Positions 36,931 to 49,700 of a stretch of 64,000 nt of DNA are shown in pieces. How positions within the stretch are numbered: position 1 is the stretch's first letter; every line of letters begins with the position of its first letter. The notes beneath the pieces were generated by a model, which was not told the DNA's origin, searched no databases, and saw only the letters and a program-made list of their open reading frames with translations. Source of the stretch: Syngnathus acus (taxonomy: Eukaryota > Chordata > Actinopteri > Syngnathiformes > Syngnathidae); the NCBI RefSeq assembly GCF_901709675.1, contig NC_051087.1:9078884-9142883 (forward strand). The letters are read 5' to 3'. The position numbers and the translations under genes are program-made.

Positions 36931-39900
36931 TAGCGTCTATTTGACGAGTGAGCAGAGAATGCAGTGAATGCTCTAGTGAACCTGTGAAATCAAATGATCT
37001 CAAAAGGGAGAAGTACATCATTCACAGTGTGACCATTCTTGCTCCTGCAGTTAAGAATAACACCGGCGGGCTTGTAATGATGTTTATGAATGACAGTGTT
37101 AATTAGCAAGGCTGAGAGGGTGATTTATGGCTGGATAAATAGAGATGAGGTGACTCCAGGGCTCAAACGCAAGTCTTGTCAGCTGAGCTCTCGAAATGAA
37201 AAGCATTCAAATATTAAGGATTTTTAAAAAATGACAAAGGAAGTATATATGCTATACATGGTGATCTTTAGCCAGTGGTGTTTTCAAGACACTGCTATTA
37301 TTTTTTTCCTCCCAACATGCGCTCCACCTAGAAATTCTCTAGCTGCAGTCTATTCAATCTGCCTGCAAACCAGAGCTATATTGAACTTGCTCAGCTCTGT
37401 CATACGGCGGCTTTGGTGCCTGTGTAAGCGGCTGCAGGGAGACTTTTTATTGCAATGACATTTGGGCTCTACTATTCCGCTCTTTGTGATACTGTGACAT
37501 TTTGAGTCTCTTCCCTGCAACAACATACACTGATGCACAAACCATAAACAAAAAAACTGTCAATAAAATGTTTCTAAACAAGATCTAATTTTTCTGTGTC
37601 CTGTGTTTCATGGAAAATGAATAATTAATACTGAGATATTTGGCTTGTTTTGGCGTCCTGAATACTTTCTTCATCTTGCAGAAAGTTTCTAAGCCAACAT
37701 TATAGTTTCCTTCGGTTTCATTTTGAATCCAGACATGATACAGTGAAGTGAGTAATTTCTATTTTTGTCATGCTACATTATAATCCTGCATGCCTCTTGT
37801 AAATTCTTAAATTGAATAGATTAAATTTGAATAAGTGGAGAAACAACCAAAGCTCTCTCATTCAAATTAAACCAAAAGCCTAAAATGATTATGGAAATAT
37901 AAAGAGGGAAAACTGGAAGAGAAATTATTTTAGTTACCACTGTGCACATCACTGCATCTTCTCATTTGATGCTTAATTTCCGCTACTGCGCTTTATAAAT
38001 GTACAGCGCTCAAAGAAAAAAATTGAGCAATATTGTAAATCCTGGAGATTTTCAGATACCGAGAAAGCGCTATGAGTCACTGGGACGCAGCGTGCTGTTA
38101 TCTCAGAGGATGCGTGCCTGGGGTAGGATTACAAGCTTGATGAAAATGTGAGGAACCTTATCAACATTTAATCAACTTTCTAGTTGCCTTGAGACGATAT
38201 GTTGTTCTTCAGGTGAAAGAAACTCTACCTCCGTTTCACATGCACAGCCTTTTCACAAAGCAGCTGTCACATGTAGTACAAGTAAACTATTACGGTTTTC
38301 ATGTGTTGTTTATCATTACTGTAGCTTGACTATTTGTTTTAGTAGGCTACACATGTACCGATTATCACGCCAAATTGAGCTTCTTTCCCATCTTCCGATC
38401 AAAATCCGCAAAAGCTCAGTTATTGGATGTCTAAAAGATTCTTGCGCTATTATCCTGTTGTGTTGAGAGATTTTCCCCTTCCCGACCAAAAAATGATTGT
38501 TGCTCACAATCATTGTTGTTCATTTCATGCAATCACAAATCCTTGTGAAGTTAACATGAACTACCGCTTTCATGCTTGTGATATGAAACATTTCATTTCT
38601 CAGTCAGGAAGGACTCAAATAGAGGAGCAACTTGTTGAGTGTGTGCGGTATGTGTTTCTGATTACGCTCATTGCTAGCAGTCTCTCCTTTTCCGATTCAA
38701 GTAAATACAAAGACCTCGTAATTTACATAATTTGGAGCTCATGCTCAAAATGTCACTTGTAGAGTTAATAGAAGTTTTATCAAATTATTGATCAAATTAA
38801 TTCACTATGTTCATTTTGGTAGGGTTGTCTAGAAATTTGAAGCCACTTAAAAGTCAACCATTTGCACAGAATTGATAAGCTCTGGGATTTCCACTGCACT
38901 TATTTAGGGAGCAATTTTAAGGAGTGAAGTTAATGCTAATGTCCACAGAGCTGAGTATGGGCTAACTTGTCAGATTCTTAGCAAATGTTTTTGACCGTGG
39001 TTTTGATGTTTGCAACAAATTGTGTAGAGAAGATTTGTATCGCTACATCCACCCAGATTTTCACAGATTTTGAGTTAAAAGCAATCTTGCATTTTTCTGA
39101 GTAAGCTATATAAAACGTAGCACATGTTCTTCTTTTTCTTGCATTTCCCTGCAGATATTTCAACTTCATAATCTTGCACCAGACAGCAGAACAAATACCA
39201 ACAGATAGAAAGCCAAACTATTCCCATAATTCAGGGATTCCCAACCAGCTGGTGGCATTTCAGGGGATGTGAATTTTTGGACTGATAATATTGTAGATTT
39301 TCTTTCCCCCTCTCAAGATCAAAATGCGGGAAATGCTTGAATGATTACAGAAAGTTGAATGTTCTTAAAGATTGCATACTTTGAGCAGGTGGTGTCTCAA
39401 AAATGTGTACAAGGGATGTGGCGATAGCAAATATCACTTCTGTTTGCCCTTCTGGCACAATGTGCAGCCTGGTAGCTGAGGTCATAAAAAGCAGTCAAGT
39501 TTGAAAATATGTCTGCAAGCAATTTGCTCTAAGTTTTGTGTGCGGGCATTGTGCTTGCTACTGTATCCAACAACAAATGACGAAGGTCTCAACAAACAGT
39601 GGCCTGCATTACGTGCAATGTTGGTCCTAGAGCTTCCTTCCGACTTGGCCTCGAGCGCTGTCTTTGTTTCCTGCCGGTGACAAACAAATGACTGACGCGT
39701 GGCGACACCTCAATTCCCCGGACTCACGCATCGACCAGACAAACACACGGACTCTAAAGCCCCCTAAGTGGTCGGACTGCAGCGTGCAGTCCTGCTGGAG
39801 CTGTGGAGGTCAAGTGTGTGAAACTACACTTCAGTCTATATCAAACAAAGAGCGCAGTGGAGTGATTTCAAATCCACTTCAAATGTGTAGATATTATGGA

Positions 39901-40417
39901 TGATAAATTTGATGCTGCACTAAAAACTGTTTATTTCCTGGTGTCAGACTGGTAATGTTTGGATCCCACCCTCATCCTTTGACTCCCCTTCACACACTCA
40001 CGCATTCACTCGTCCATTAGCAGCACAGCACCGCACGCCTGTTTTGTCACTTGGTGCTTTATAGCAAATTACCCTCGGGCATGCTGCACTCTGCAGCCAA
40101 ATGAGGAGGCAGTTACTCTCTGTTGATTTTATGCTTACTTTTATGACTGTGTGAATCTTTGTACCTGTGTGATTGACATCATTTTTTACTCATTTTCCGC
40201 AGTCAGACTTTATTGGCTTTGACGTATCACTTGCTTTGAGTCCAGCAGCTTTTGTTTTTACGACCAATGCCGAGTGCGACTTATATAAGCGATGATAGCT
40301 ATCCGTTGGTTAGCTCATCAAGGACTTTATTTCCCTTGCTAAGCGCACTTGCAAGGATGAGACACCTTGTTGTGACTGGTATTACTGGTTTTGTTTGGTT
40401 TTGGGGAGTCTCTACAT

Positions 40418-40738
40418 CACAGGTGTCAAACTCAAGGCCCGGGGGCCAGATACGGCCCGCCACATCATTTTATGTGGCCCGCGAAGACAAATTGTGCTTC
40501 AAATTCGTGTGTCATTACTAGAATTGCAAATTGTCTTCACTTTTAATAATATATATTTTTTTAATATTTGACCAGTTTTTACTCGTCTGATTTGAAAACA
40601 AGTTATTTGTCAGTTTGTTTTGTAGCTTTTACTGTATATAATATGAGGTGCTCAAACATTTATTTGGGTTGACAGTCATAATAGCCCTCCGAAAGAAGCT
40701 ACAATACGGCCCGCCAAAAAATGAGTTTGACACCCCTG
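40418..40738. mobile_element. Complete hAT MITE, 321 bp, with target-site duplication
   Basis: The left end reads CACAGGTGTCAAACTCA and the reverse complement of the right end reads CAGGGGTGTCAAACTCA. Both ends also contain TACGGCCCGCCA. Perfect 8-bp direct repeats CTCTACAT flank it at 40410-40417 and 40739-40746; the central TA fits the Buster-type hAT target pattern. There is no coding capacity, so it moved with transposase supplied in trans. Confidence 0.9.
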
Positions 40739-40830
40739 CTCTACATCAAAGTACCAGATACAAAAATTGATGACTGTTTGCTATCACAATCTGTTATACT
40801 TGCATTGAGGCCAATCAGATCCAGTAGATC

Positions 40831-40920
40831 AGGGATTGTCAACCGGTGGTCCGCGGCCCTCTAGTGGACCGTAACGGTATTGCAGGTGGTCGGTGAAATT
40901 GGAAATGGAAACTAATTGTA
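40831..40920 (+). mobile_element. hAT/Charlie-like terminal fragment
   Basis: The segment starts CAGGGATTGTCAACCGGTGG and continues with TCCGCGGCCC, resembling the 5' end of Charlie-type hAT repeats. No matching right end or target duplication was found. A similar but weaker start (CAGGGATTCCCAACCAGCTG) occurs near 39230. Confidence 0.35.
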
Positions 40921-42192
40921 ATATTTTTTTAAATAAAAATTAATTCAGTATTTAGTTTTGATTTGTTTTGTAGCTAATTTTCTGAATCATTTACCCATCC
41001 AAATGATGTCAAATGGAGCTGAGATTCCCAAAATAGACATACAGACGCTGTATAAAACCACTTGAAAGCCCCTGCAGTAGATGAAGACTCACTCTCGCCT
41101 ACAGCATGGCATTACTTATTGAAACAATAGTTTGACATGGTGCACAAAAGATGTTTACATGCAGTCAATATTCAGGTTAAGGTCAAATTTCTGATTTCTG
41201 AAACATTCCAAATGACCCTGTTAACATGACAGTTGCTCCCATGCTTGAATATCTCGATATAATCGGTGGTGCACGGACGTGAAGCAAAAACCCCAGTACT
41301 GCCAATGTTCAGTTTTGAAAAAGGTTATTGACTGCTCATAAACGTAGAGGAGGGATTGAGATGAGAGAGAAACAGAACAAGGGGCCACGAGTGGAGACAA
41401 ACGAACATGCCGGTGAGGAATTGTTAAAAAAATGAGTGACAGCAGCAAAGTAGAATCTGGACACATTTAAACTTGATTGACGGGCAAGAAATAAAATATA
41501 TATTTATCAGGGTGCCAGTGTCTTAAATGCAACTGTTGCTGCTGATGCTGGAGACTTAATTGGAGTAATGTCAGTCCCTCCAGAGAGAAGAAAACTGGAG
41601 CTGCTCTTCAAAGCTGAGCCACTTGCTTTTTCTTTTTCCAACACCAGTTTTAATTATAGACACATTTTCTGGACGCTGATTTATTTTTTTCTTTTTGTTG
41701 TATGGATTTTAATTTGATTTGATTCGGTGTTGTTTCACTTTAAATTAGTTTACAAGGTTTATTATTTAATTACTATGTCATATTTTTGTAACTTCATTTT
41801 AATCAATTAAAGGCATAAATTAAAACTCATTCAAGGCGGCCAGTGGGGGATTTGGACATATTTTGCCAACTTCTAAGATATTTTACAGTCATAAGCAAAA
41901 CATCACCGTGTGTTTTGGTGTGGGCACCTATGCGCGGCGATTCCTGGCCGTGTGTGATTTCACTCCAGGCCCACTCACACACACACTTTTCATTTAGATT
42001 GCTGCTCTTTCAAGTAGGCCGGCCGGTGGCCCGAGGCTGCATCCTGGTTGCAGGCAGGGAGCGCCGTGCTGTGAACAGGGGGACTGGGTGTGTGGCTTTG
42101 TCAAGGCCCATCAGTGTCCTTGCTCTACTTACTCTGCACCAACACTTAAGGATGTGTGTGTATGCAAGTGTTTGAGTCAAAGTCTATGTGTA

Positions 42193-42197
<5 letters not shown>

Positions 42198-42226
<29 letters not shown>
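42198..42226. repeat. AG dinucleotide microsatellite
   Basis: About 14 AG units within the probable first intron of adgrl1. Confidence 0.95.
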
Positions 42227-42228
<2 letters not shown>

Positions 42229-43867
42229 GGGGAATGCAAGCAAAAAAACATGCCGCCATAAGGCTTTTTGGCTGAGATGAGACATTTATGTGTACTCGAA
42301 TTCTTAGTGTGTGTCCTGTGTGTGCGCGTGTGATAACACTGGAGAGGGTCTCATTCGAGGGAGTCTTTTTATGTACTGTTATTACTGTGTAGGGTTGAGT
42401 GTGTGTGTGTTACTGTGGTCCTAAGGCCTTTATTACAGTTGTGTTGGTTCATTGGACTTCAGTGGATTGGCAATTCTATTTTTTTGGGACACGTAACATG
42501 TTTTTCAAAACGTGTGGCAACGTGTGCATTAATGTTAGCTAGCTCATGTTGTGCGCGAAGAACATGCACAACATGTAAATCGGAGTCATTGAAATAAATG
42601 GAATACATGGTGTGGATATGGTTTTACTTGAGCATGGTTGAACTTGGAAATCGGATGTAATCTGTCTAATATACCCGCACGAGTTGGAGACACTGTGTGT
42701 ATGTGTGTGCGCGCGTGTGTGTGTTAGGTACATTCTCTTGCTTTAGCCCGTGCATGTCGGACGTTTGTTAAGGAATGACCTAAATCTGTCTCGCGTCATT
42801 ACCAAACAAGAGGTTGCAGAGAAGCACAAGTCATAAGTCAGCACACACAACGTGAGTACACTATTTACTTCATCTTGCAAAAACACATATGTCTTTTGAT
42901 TATTTTTTTCCACACTGTGAATATAAGCCCAAATATAACCCTGAACCCAGTTCAACTTAAAGCAGAAGTAAAATAACGCTTCAACAACACCCCACCCCAC
43001 CCCACCCCCACACACACACACAATTCTAGCAACAGGATGCAGTTCAGCCTCAATCTTTCTCCCATTCAGGGTTTTGTGTTGAGCAGCCATCTTCCTCTTG
43101 TTCCTCGTGCTCTGGTGTGCACGCATCATGTGTTTTCTGTGCCCTGTAACAGTCCACTGCAGTGCATTGCACATTCACCTACATTTTGCTACATTCAGCT
43201 GTGGAGGCCGCCACTCCTTTTTAGGGGGTGGGGAGATTGTCTCTCTGCTGCATCATTTATTTAGGATTACTGAAAAGTGGCCTAATGTGCGTGTGTGTGT
43301 GTATGCACATGCATGTGTGTTTGTGAGTGATTTCACCAAGCAGCGTGTGGATAGAAAGATTACAATTGTTTTGTGGGTCATCGGCCAGTGTTGCTCCGGG
43401 GCTAACTACCGACTTTCAACACACCATCACGCATATTTACTGTTCAAAATACAGACGTACACAAACCCAGCATGTCTCTTTGCTCTCTCGCTCTCTCTCT
43501 CTTGCTCTCTCTAGCCATCGCTCCCTCCTTCCCCAGACTGCACTGGGCTGTCACCATGGTAACAGCAGATTGAGAGACTTTGCTGCTCGATTGCTCAATT
43601 GTTATCTCGCTTTCTCTCGCGCTCTCCTCTCTGTCTGTCTGCTATTCCGCCCTCCTCCCGTCTGCTGCATTTCACATGTGTGTCCCACTGTGTGTCATTC
43701 AGCATCCATCCAGCAAGTGCAAAGATGTGAGTACACAAACATCATTATTATGCACAGACGGAGAGAGTGCAGCTCTTCACTCCACATGGCTCACCTCCGC
43801 CTCTGCTTCCTCCCCAGGCTCTCCTAACGCGGCTGGTGGTGTGACAACCCGACTCTTCCTTCCCGGC

Positions 43868-46729
43868 ATGGCGGTGTCGTTGTGCTTCTTGGGCGTGTGC
43901 GTGCTTATTTTGGCTCATGTCACCCCTTCCAGTCAAGGTACGCCTCAGCACCCCTCAAGCAAGCGTCATGTCAAGATGTTGACACCTGCGAAAACGGGGA
44001 TTTTAAAGTGTAACAGAAAATACTAATAGACCCGCCGTCTATGTCAGAGGTCGTAAATCATCGCGCCGAGCGCCCCCAAACCAAGCGAAAGGCCATCTTT
44101 GCAAAGTTTTGGAAAGACGCTGACCTACATAAACACAAGACTATGAGCACAATCGAAGTTTGGCCATGGGGAGTGTTTTAAAGCTTTCTGTTGCCGCTCC
44201 TTAATAAAGCATCAGTCATTCAGCACCATGGAGAGTTACGACACACGGCCAGCATACTGATCACACGGGCGTCGTGAGCGCGCTTTAATCCTCGTTCGGC
44301 GACGACCTTTTCATGTGTACACGCCACTCTGCTTGATGTGAACAGCAGATTGCGGTAATACTAATGGGATTTTGTCCAGTAACCCGGGTTTAGATGGGTT
44401 AATATGCCTCTTTGGATGTAATGAGGTCAGAAAATGAAAATCTTACTGCTGGTGGTTCACATTTTGTTTTTTTTGCATTGTGTTTGGATTCAGACTTACT
44501 TAGTTTTTTTTTAAATACTTACCAGACATATTAAAGAGCAACCACTTTAAGTTATCATTCACAGCAGCAGTTTTATGAGTAAATATCTTTTCTTCTCCTT
44601 TTTCCCCGCACTTTCCTGCATCCTCCCTGCTACATCGCCAATCATCCTGACATGTCAGCCATGTCCCGGGCCGCCATGCCATTCGGACTGTTGCGCAGGG
44701 AGCTGGCTTGTGAGGGTTACCCCATTGAACTGCGCTGCCCGGGAAGCGATGTGGTGATGGTGGAGACCGCCAACTATGGACGCACCGACGACAAGATTTG
44801 CGACGCAGAGCCTTTCCAGATGGAGAACACTCAGTGTTACCTTCCAGATGCACTGAAGATTATGGCTCAGAGGTGTGTGTGGGTACATGCGTGTGCGCGC
44901 TCCACTACTTTGTGTCTTTCATAAAAGATGCAAATCGCTTTGTCGCTATGATTGGATACAGCTAAATCAATGGAAGCATCTGCTGTTTGCAGCATACTCC
45001 ACACCGAACCCGTGTTCGACGAAACACTACACCCGGCAAATGCTTTTGTTGTGTGTTTGTGTGTGTGCAAGTGCAATAATCACTCCGGCTAAATCTGGTT
45101 GCGCCATTAGCTGTGTACTCAGCAGCGTTTTCCTCGAAGAACAAATCAATACTCGGGGCGAGGAGACAAACGGACAGCCCGTTGCTTCTCCTTTCCTGTA
45201 AATTAATCACTCTCCTTCTTTCTTTTCCCACTCCATCCATCACTGTTGCGCAGGTGTAACAACAGGACGCAGTGTGTGGTGGTGGCAGGGGTAGACGTTT
45301 TCCCAGACCCTTGTCCTGGAACATACAAATATCTGGAGATCCAGTACGAGTGTGTCCCTTACAGTGAGTATGAATTTGCATATTTCTATACATACGTAGA
45401 TATACAGCATATGTACAGCATACAAATATATAGGAAGCAACTATGAATGCATAAACATACGGTGTAATATATAAGTATATATATATATAAAATACCATAC
45501 ACACTGTTCATATGAGCAATAAGCAAAGAGTAGCATAGCATGACTATATTAACATGTATGTGATTATTTATTGCACACAAAGATTCACCATATGGGCAAA
45601 AGTATTGGAACACCTACAGTATCTGGCTTGAGATCTTTTAAATCCAATCAACTGGGACTGGCAGCATAGTGATAGGCAAAATATTTTAAGAAGAAGAATG
45701 AACGCTCAGGAAGAAGTGATGAAGACATGTGTCTCAATACTTTTTGATCATGTGGTATGAATCCTTCAAGACATTTTTATAACCTCCTTCAGATGTTTTC
45801 TCTCCTCAGAGAGGGGGTGTGCTTGAAATGCAAACAGAAAGTTGAAGGAACAAATGAGAATTGTATTTGCAAACTGTATGTCTCCTGTGTGTGTGTGTGT
45901 GTGTTTGTGTGTGAGTGTGCGCGCGTGCGTGCACGTGTGTGTGTGAGCGACTGTGTGTGTGTGTGTGTGTGCGTGTGTGCGTGTGTGTGTGTGTGCACGC
46001 GCGCACGCACAAGAGAGAGGCACATGTGCATCTGCGTGTGTGTGTGTTTCTTTTCCAGAGTTGCACCAAGCCCAGGAGTTGCTCTCTTTTCTCCACAGGA
46101 GTTGAACTTAAGGGAGGTGGAGGAGAATGAGGAGGAGGAGGAGGAGGAGGGTGGTGGTGGAGTGGGAATAGTAGTGATAAAGGGATGTTGGGCTAAGGGG
46201 CTGCTTTTGGGTACAAAACTGTTTGTGAGAACGGCACTCATAATCTGTGCAATTCTTTCTTTACTTTCTTTTTTCTTCTCTGTCTTTCCTCCTCGCTTGC
46301 ATTCTTGACTCCTTTCATTTCTTCTTTTCTTCCCCCTCTGATTTCTCTTTCTTTCTCTCCCTCTTTTTTTTCCCTATGCTTGAGTAGAAGTGGACCAAAA
46401 AGGTAAAGACAATACATTGTAGCATCTTGATCTCCTTACCCACCTTCGCCCCTATTTCTCTCTTCCTTCTCTCCCTCTCTCTCTTACCATTTCTCTCTCT
46501 TCCTCCTACCCTAGGACGTTGTTTGTAGTCATGCTGGATGTTGCCCCCCCCCTTTTATTCCATTTCTCCTCTGTTTTTTTTTTCCCCCCCATCCTTCGTT
46601 GTATGAGAATCTGTGCTTTTATCCAATTTGATGCAGGTTCAGCATACACTCCGTTTTCTCTCTTCTCTTACTCCTTTTGCTCTTTCTTTCCTGGTTGATG
46701 TCATTGCACATAAACAATTCAATAGATTG

Positions 46730-46772
<43 letters not shown>

Positions 46773-49700
46773 TCCTTCTTTCTTTCTTTCTTTCTTTCCT
46801 TCTTTCCTTCTTTCCTTCTTATTTTGTTCTCTGTAATTCTTTTCTATCTTTTCTTGCTTCTTTCCTTCTACTCTCTCTTTAATTATTTTTTCCTTCCTTC
46901 CTTCCTTCCTTCCTTCCTTCCTTCCTTCCTTCCTTCCTTCCTTCCTTCCTTCCTTCCTTCCTTCCTTTTTATGCTTATTTTTCTTTTTTCTTCCCCTTTA
47001 GGCAGAGCCCCTTATTTATCTTCATAGGAAAAATAAGACCAAATGTGTGTGATGGGTCTGGATGTGTGCCTATCAAGCACTGCTAATAAATGTGTGTGCG
47101 TGTGTGTGTGTGTATGTGAGTACATGTGTGTGTATGCATGCCTTCTTGCATGCTGTGTGAGACTGTACAGTTAATGTTTGTGTCCATATATTTATTTTTT
47201 GACATGTGGGTGGACCAATTTTTGTGCTCGAACTAACCTGCCCTCTCATTCACTTCAAGGCAAAATGTAGCCCCGCCCTCTGCGCCTCTGATTCTACCTC
47301 ACATTGCACTAACCGACACGGCGATGTACCTATAACATACTCACACAACTTTCATTGCAGTGTCCCCTGTTATAGTACTCACCACACGTACACACACAAA
47401 AACATACACAAACATGCACACTCACACACATACACATTCTCAGACACACACGCTCAAACACACACGCTCACTTATACGTCTTGTGTTTTGCTTGCCTTTG
47501 GACATCAGCACAGGTTTTTAAAGCCCTCTGTGTCTCCTCTTCTTTGTCTTTCTTTAATCTCATTGCATCCAATGCATCAAATTTTCATGCATCAATCTGT
47601 TTCCACCCACAATCTCTCTCTGTCTCTCTGTCTCTTTCTCTCCCTCCCTCATGCACATAAACATACACACATGCACACACATGCGCACACACACCATCAT
47701 CCATCCGCATCCTCTGTCCTCTCTCTCACATCCTTCTCTCTGACAACTCCAATCTCCCAGTTTTCGTCTGTCCCGGATCACTGCTCAGCATCCAGCCACC
47801 TTCCTCTCAGCTGGAGGCAGAACATCAGTCAGGGGCGTGGTGTAAGGACCCCTTGCAAGCTGGTGATAGACTATACGTTATGCCATGGACACCGTACAGG
47901 ACCGAGGTGCTGTATGAATATGCTTCCTGGGACGACTACCGGCAGAACCGTGTCACCACTACCTATAAGTGAGTGTGTGTTTAACAACAACAAATTGTGT
48001 GTGTATGTGCGTGTGTCATTGGACACAGTATTTTAATGGAGAAATGCACACCCCTAATTGTCATGTTAAAAACCGACGTGCGTTCCCTCTCTTATCCTAG
48101 ACTGCCAAGTCGTGTCGACGGGACAGGTTTTGTGGTGTATGACGGCGCCGTGTTCTATAACAAGGAACGAACACCCAACCTGGTCAAGTACGACCTGCGG
48201 ACACGCATTAAGAGTGGCGAGGCGGTGGTGGTCAATGCTAACTACCATGACACGTCGCCTTACCGCTGGGGAGGGAAGTCAGACATCGATCTGGCAGTGG
48301 ATGAGAACGGCCTCTGGGTGATCTACTCCACTGAAGCCAATAATGGACGCATTGTGGTCAGCCAGGTAAGACCTGGCAAAATTTGATAAGCTACAGCAAT
48401 ATTACAGTTTCTCTCCTCACCTTTCCACCTCTTCTCCAGGTGAACCCGTACACCCTGCGCTTTGAAGGCACGTGGGCCACGGGCTTTGACAAACGTGGGG
48501 CGAGCAATGCTTTCATGGCCTGCGGCGTGCTGTATGCGGTGCGCTCGGTCTTCCAGGATGACGAGGGGCAGGCGGGCGGCCGCGTGGGCAATGATATGGT
48601 GGTTTATGCCTATGACACCAGCCGGGGGCAAGAGCTGCCCATTCAGATACCCTTTCCCAATCCCTATCAGTACATCTCTTCTATAGACTACAACCCTCGA
48701 GACAACCAGCTCTATGTGTGGAATAACTATTATGTTCTACGATACCCGCTTCAGTTCACGCCGCCCCCACCAACTAAAGGTCTGTTGATCCAGAACATGG
48801 ATTGGTGTAACTGCAAGGAGCTTTCAGACCTGAAGTAAAGTTTTTTTCTCCCTCCAGGTCCCCTTTCTTCTCTGATGACAACGGTCCGCTCTTACACAGC
48901 TACAGTTGCACTGACTCCCGTGCGACCATCAGCCTCCCACCCAGTGGGCGTCATCAACCGAGGTCCTTTTGACCAGAGGCCAATCACAGCCATGGTCCCC
49001 CTAACGCCCCGACCCCCTTTGCGAGTCCCCTTGGCCCCTGGGGGCCCTGGGCAAGTGGGTGGATGCGAAGGAAGAGTGGCCGCAGGGGTACAGTGGCCCC
49101 CTACTCTGAAAGGGGAGACAGTGGAGAGGCCCTGCCCCAAAGGCTCGCTGGGTAAGTCAGATGTAGGTGTGTGTTTGTTTGATCGCGTCAGCGTTATATT
49201 ACGCGTGTGTGTGAGAGTGTGTATCTTGTTTCCCTTTGAAATGCAGTCACATGCCCTCTCATTGAACTCCCCTTCACATGACCTTAGCTATACTTTTTGC
49301 AGTCACGGTCCGTCAACTCTTCCTCTCGTTGTGCAGCTGTCTTCCTCAGTCCTACCTCAGAGGAAAAGAGGACATCTTCACGTTGTGCTTCCTAATCTTG
49401 TTTAATAGCTAAATTTGGAGCCGAGATAAACTGGGGAATAATTTCCCATCAAAAATGAAGTGTTGCATCTTATTTGCGGACCTGTAAAACAATCAAATGA
49501 ACCAACATATCTGCATGTTATGGACTTTAATTGTTTGGTCATATGACTCACCCTTCTTGAATGTCTGTGCCCGTGTCTTGTTCTGCAGGTATAGCGTCAT
49601 ACGAGTGCATGATGTTGCCAGTGAGCTGGAGCTCCAGAGGTCCTGACCTCTCAAATTGTACTTCTCCTTGGGTCAGCCAGATTGCACAAAAGGTCAGTTA

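Larger units (their letters stand above)
34613..43817 (+). other. adgrl1: Probable intron 1 of adgrl1 (about 9.2 kb)
   Basis: No supportable gene on either strand. It contains a complete hAT MITE (40418-40738), a hAT-like end near 40830, a poly-G run (36915-36930), an AG microsatellite (42198-42226) and several short CA/GT tracts. Long 5' introns are common in latrophilin genes and often hold regulatory DNA. Confidence 0.5.

Noticed and set aside
43580-43867. In-frame extension upstream of the adgrl1 start codon
   Set aside because: An acceptor at 43817 interrupts it, and the signal peptide begins cleanly at the ATG at 43868.
45757-46308. ORFs rich in C-V and H-T on both strands
   Set aside because: They come from the GT/CA microsatellite and show no family resemblance.
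46613-47027. ORFs made of F-L-S repeats
   Set aside because: They are translations of the CTTT and CCTT arrays; intronic.
47206-48036. 276-codon plus-strand ORF overlapping the first olfactomedin exon
   Set aside because: Only 47761-47968 is exonic and it is read in a different frame; the rest is CA-rich intron.
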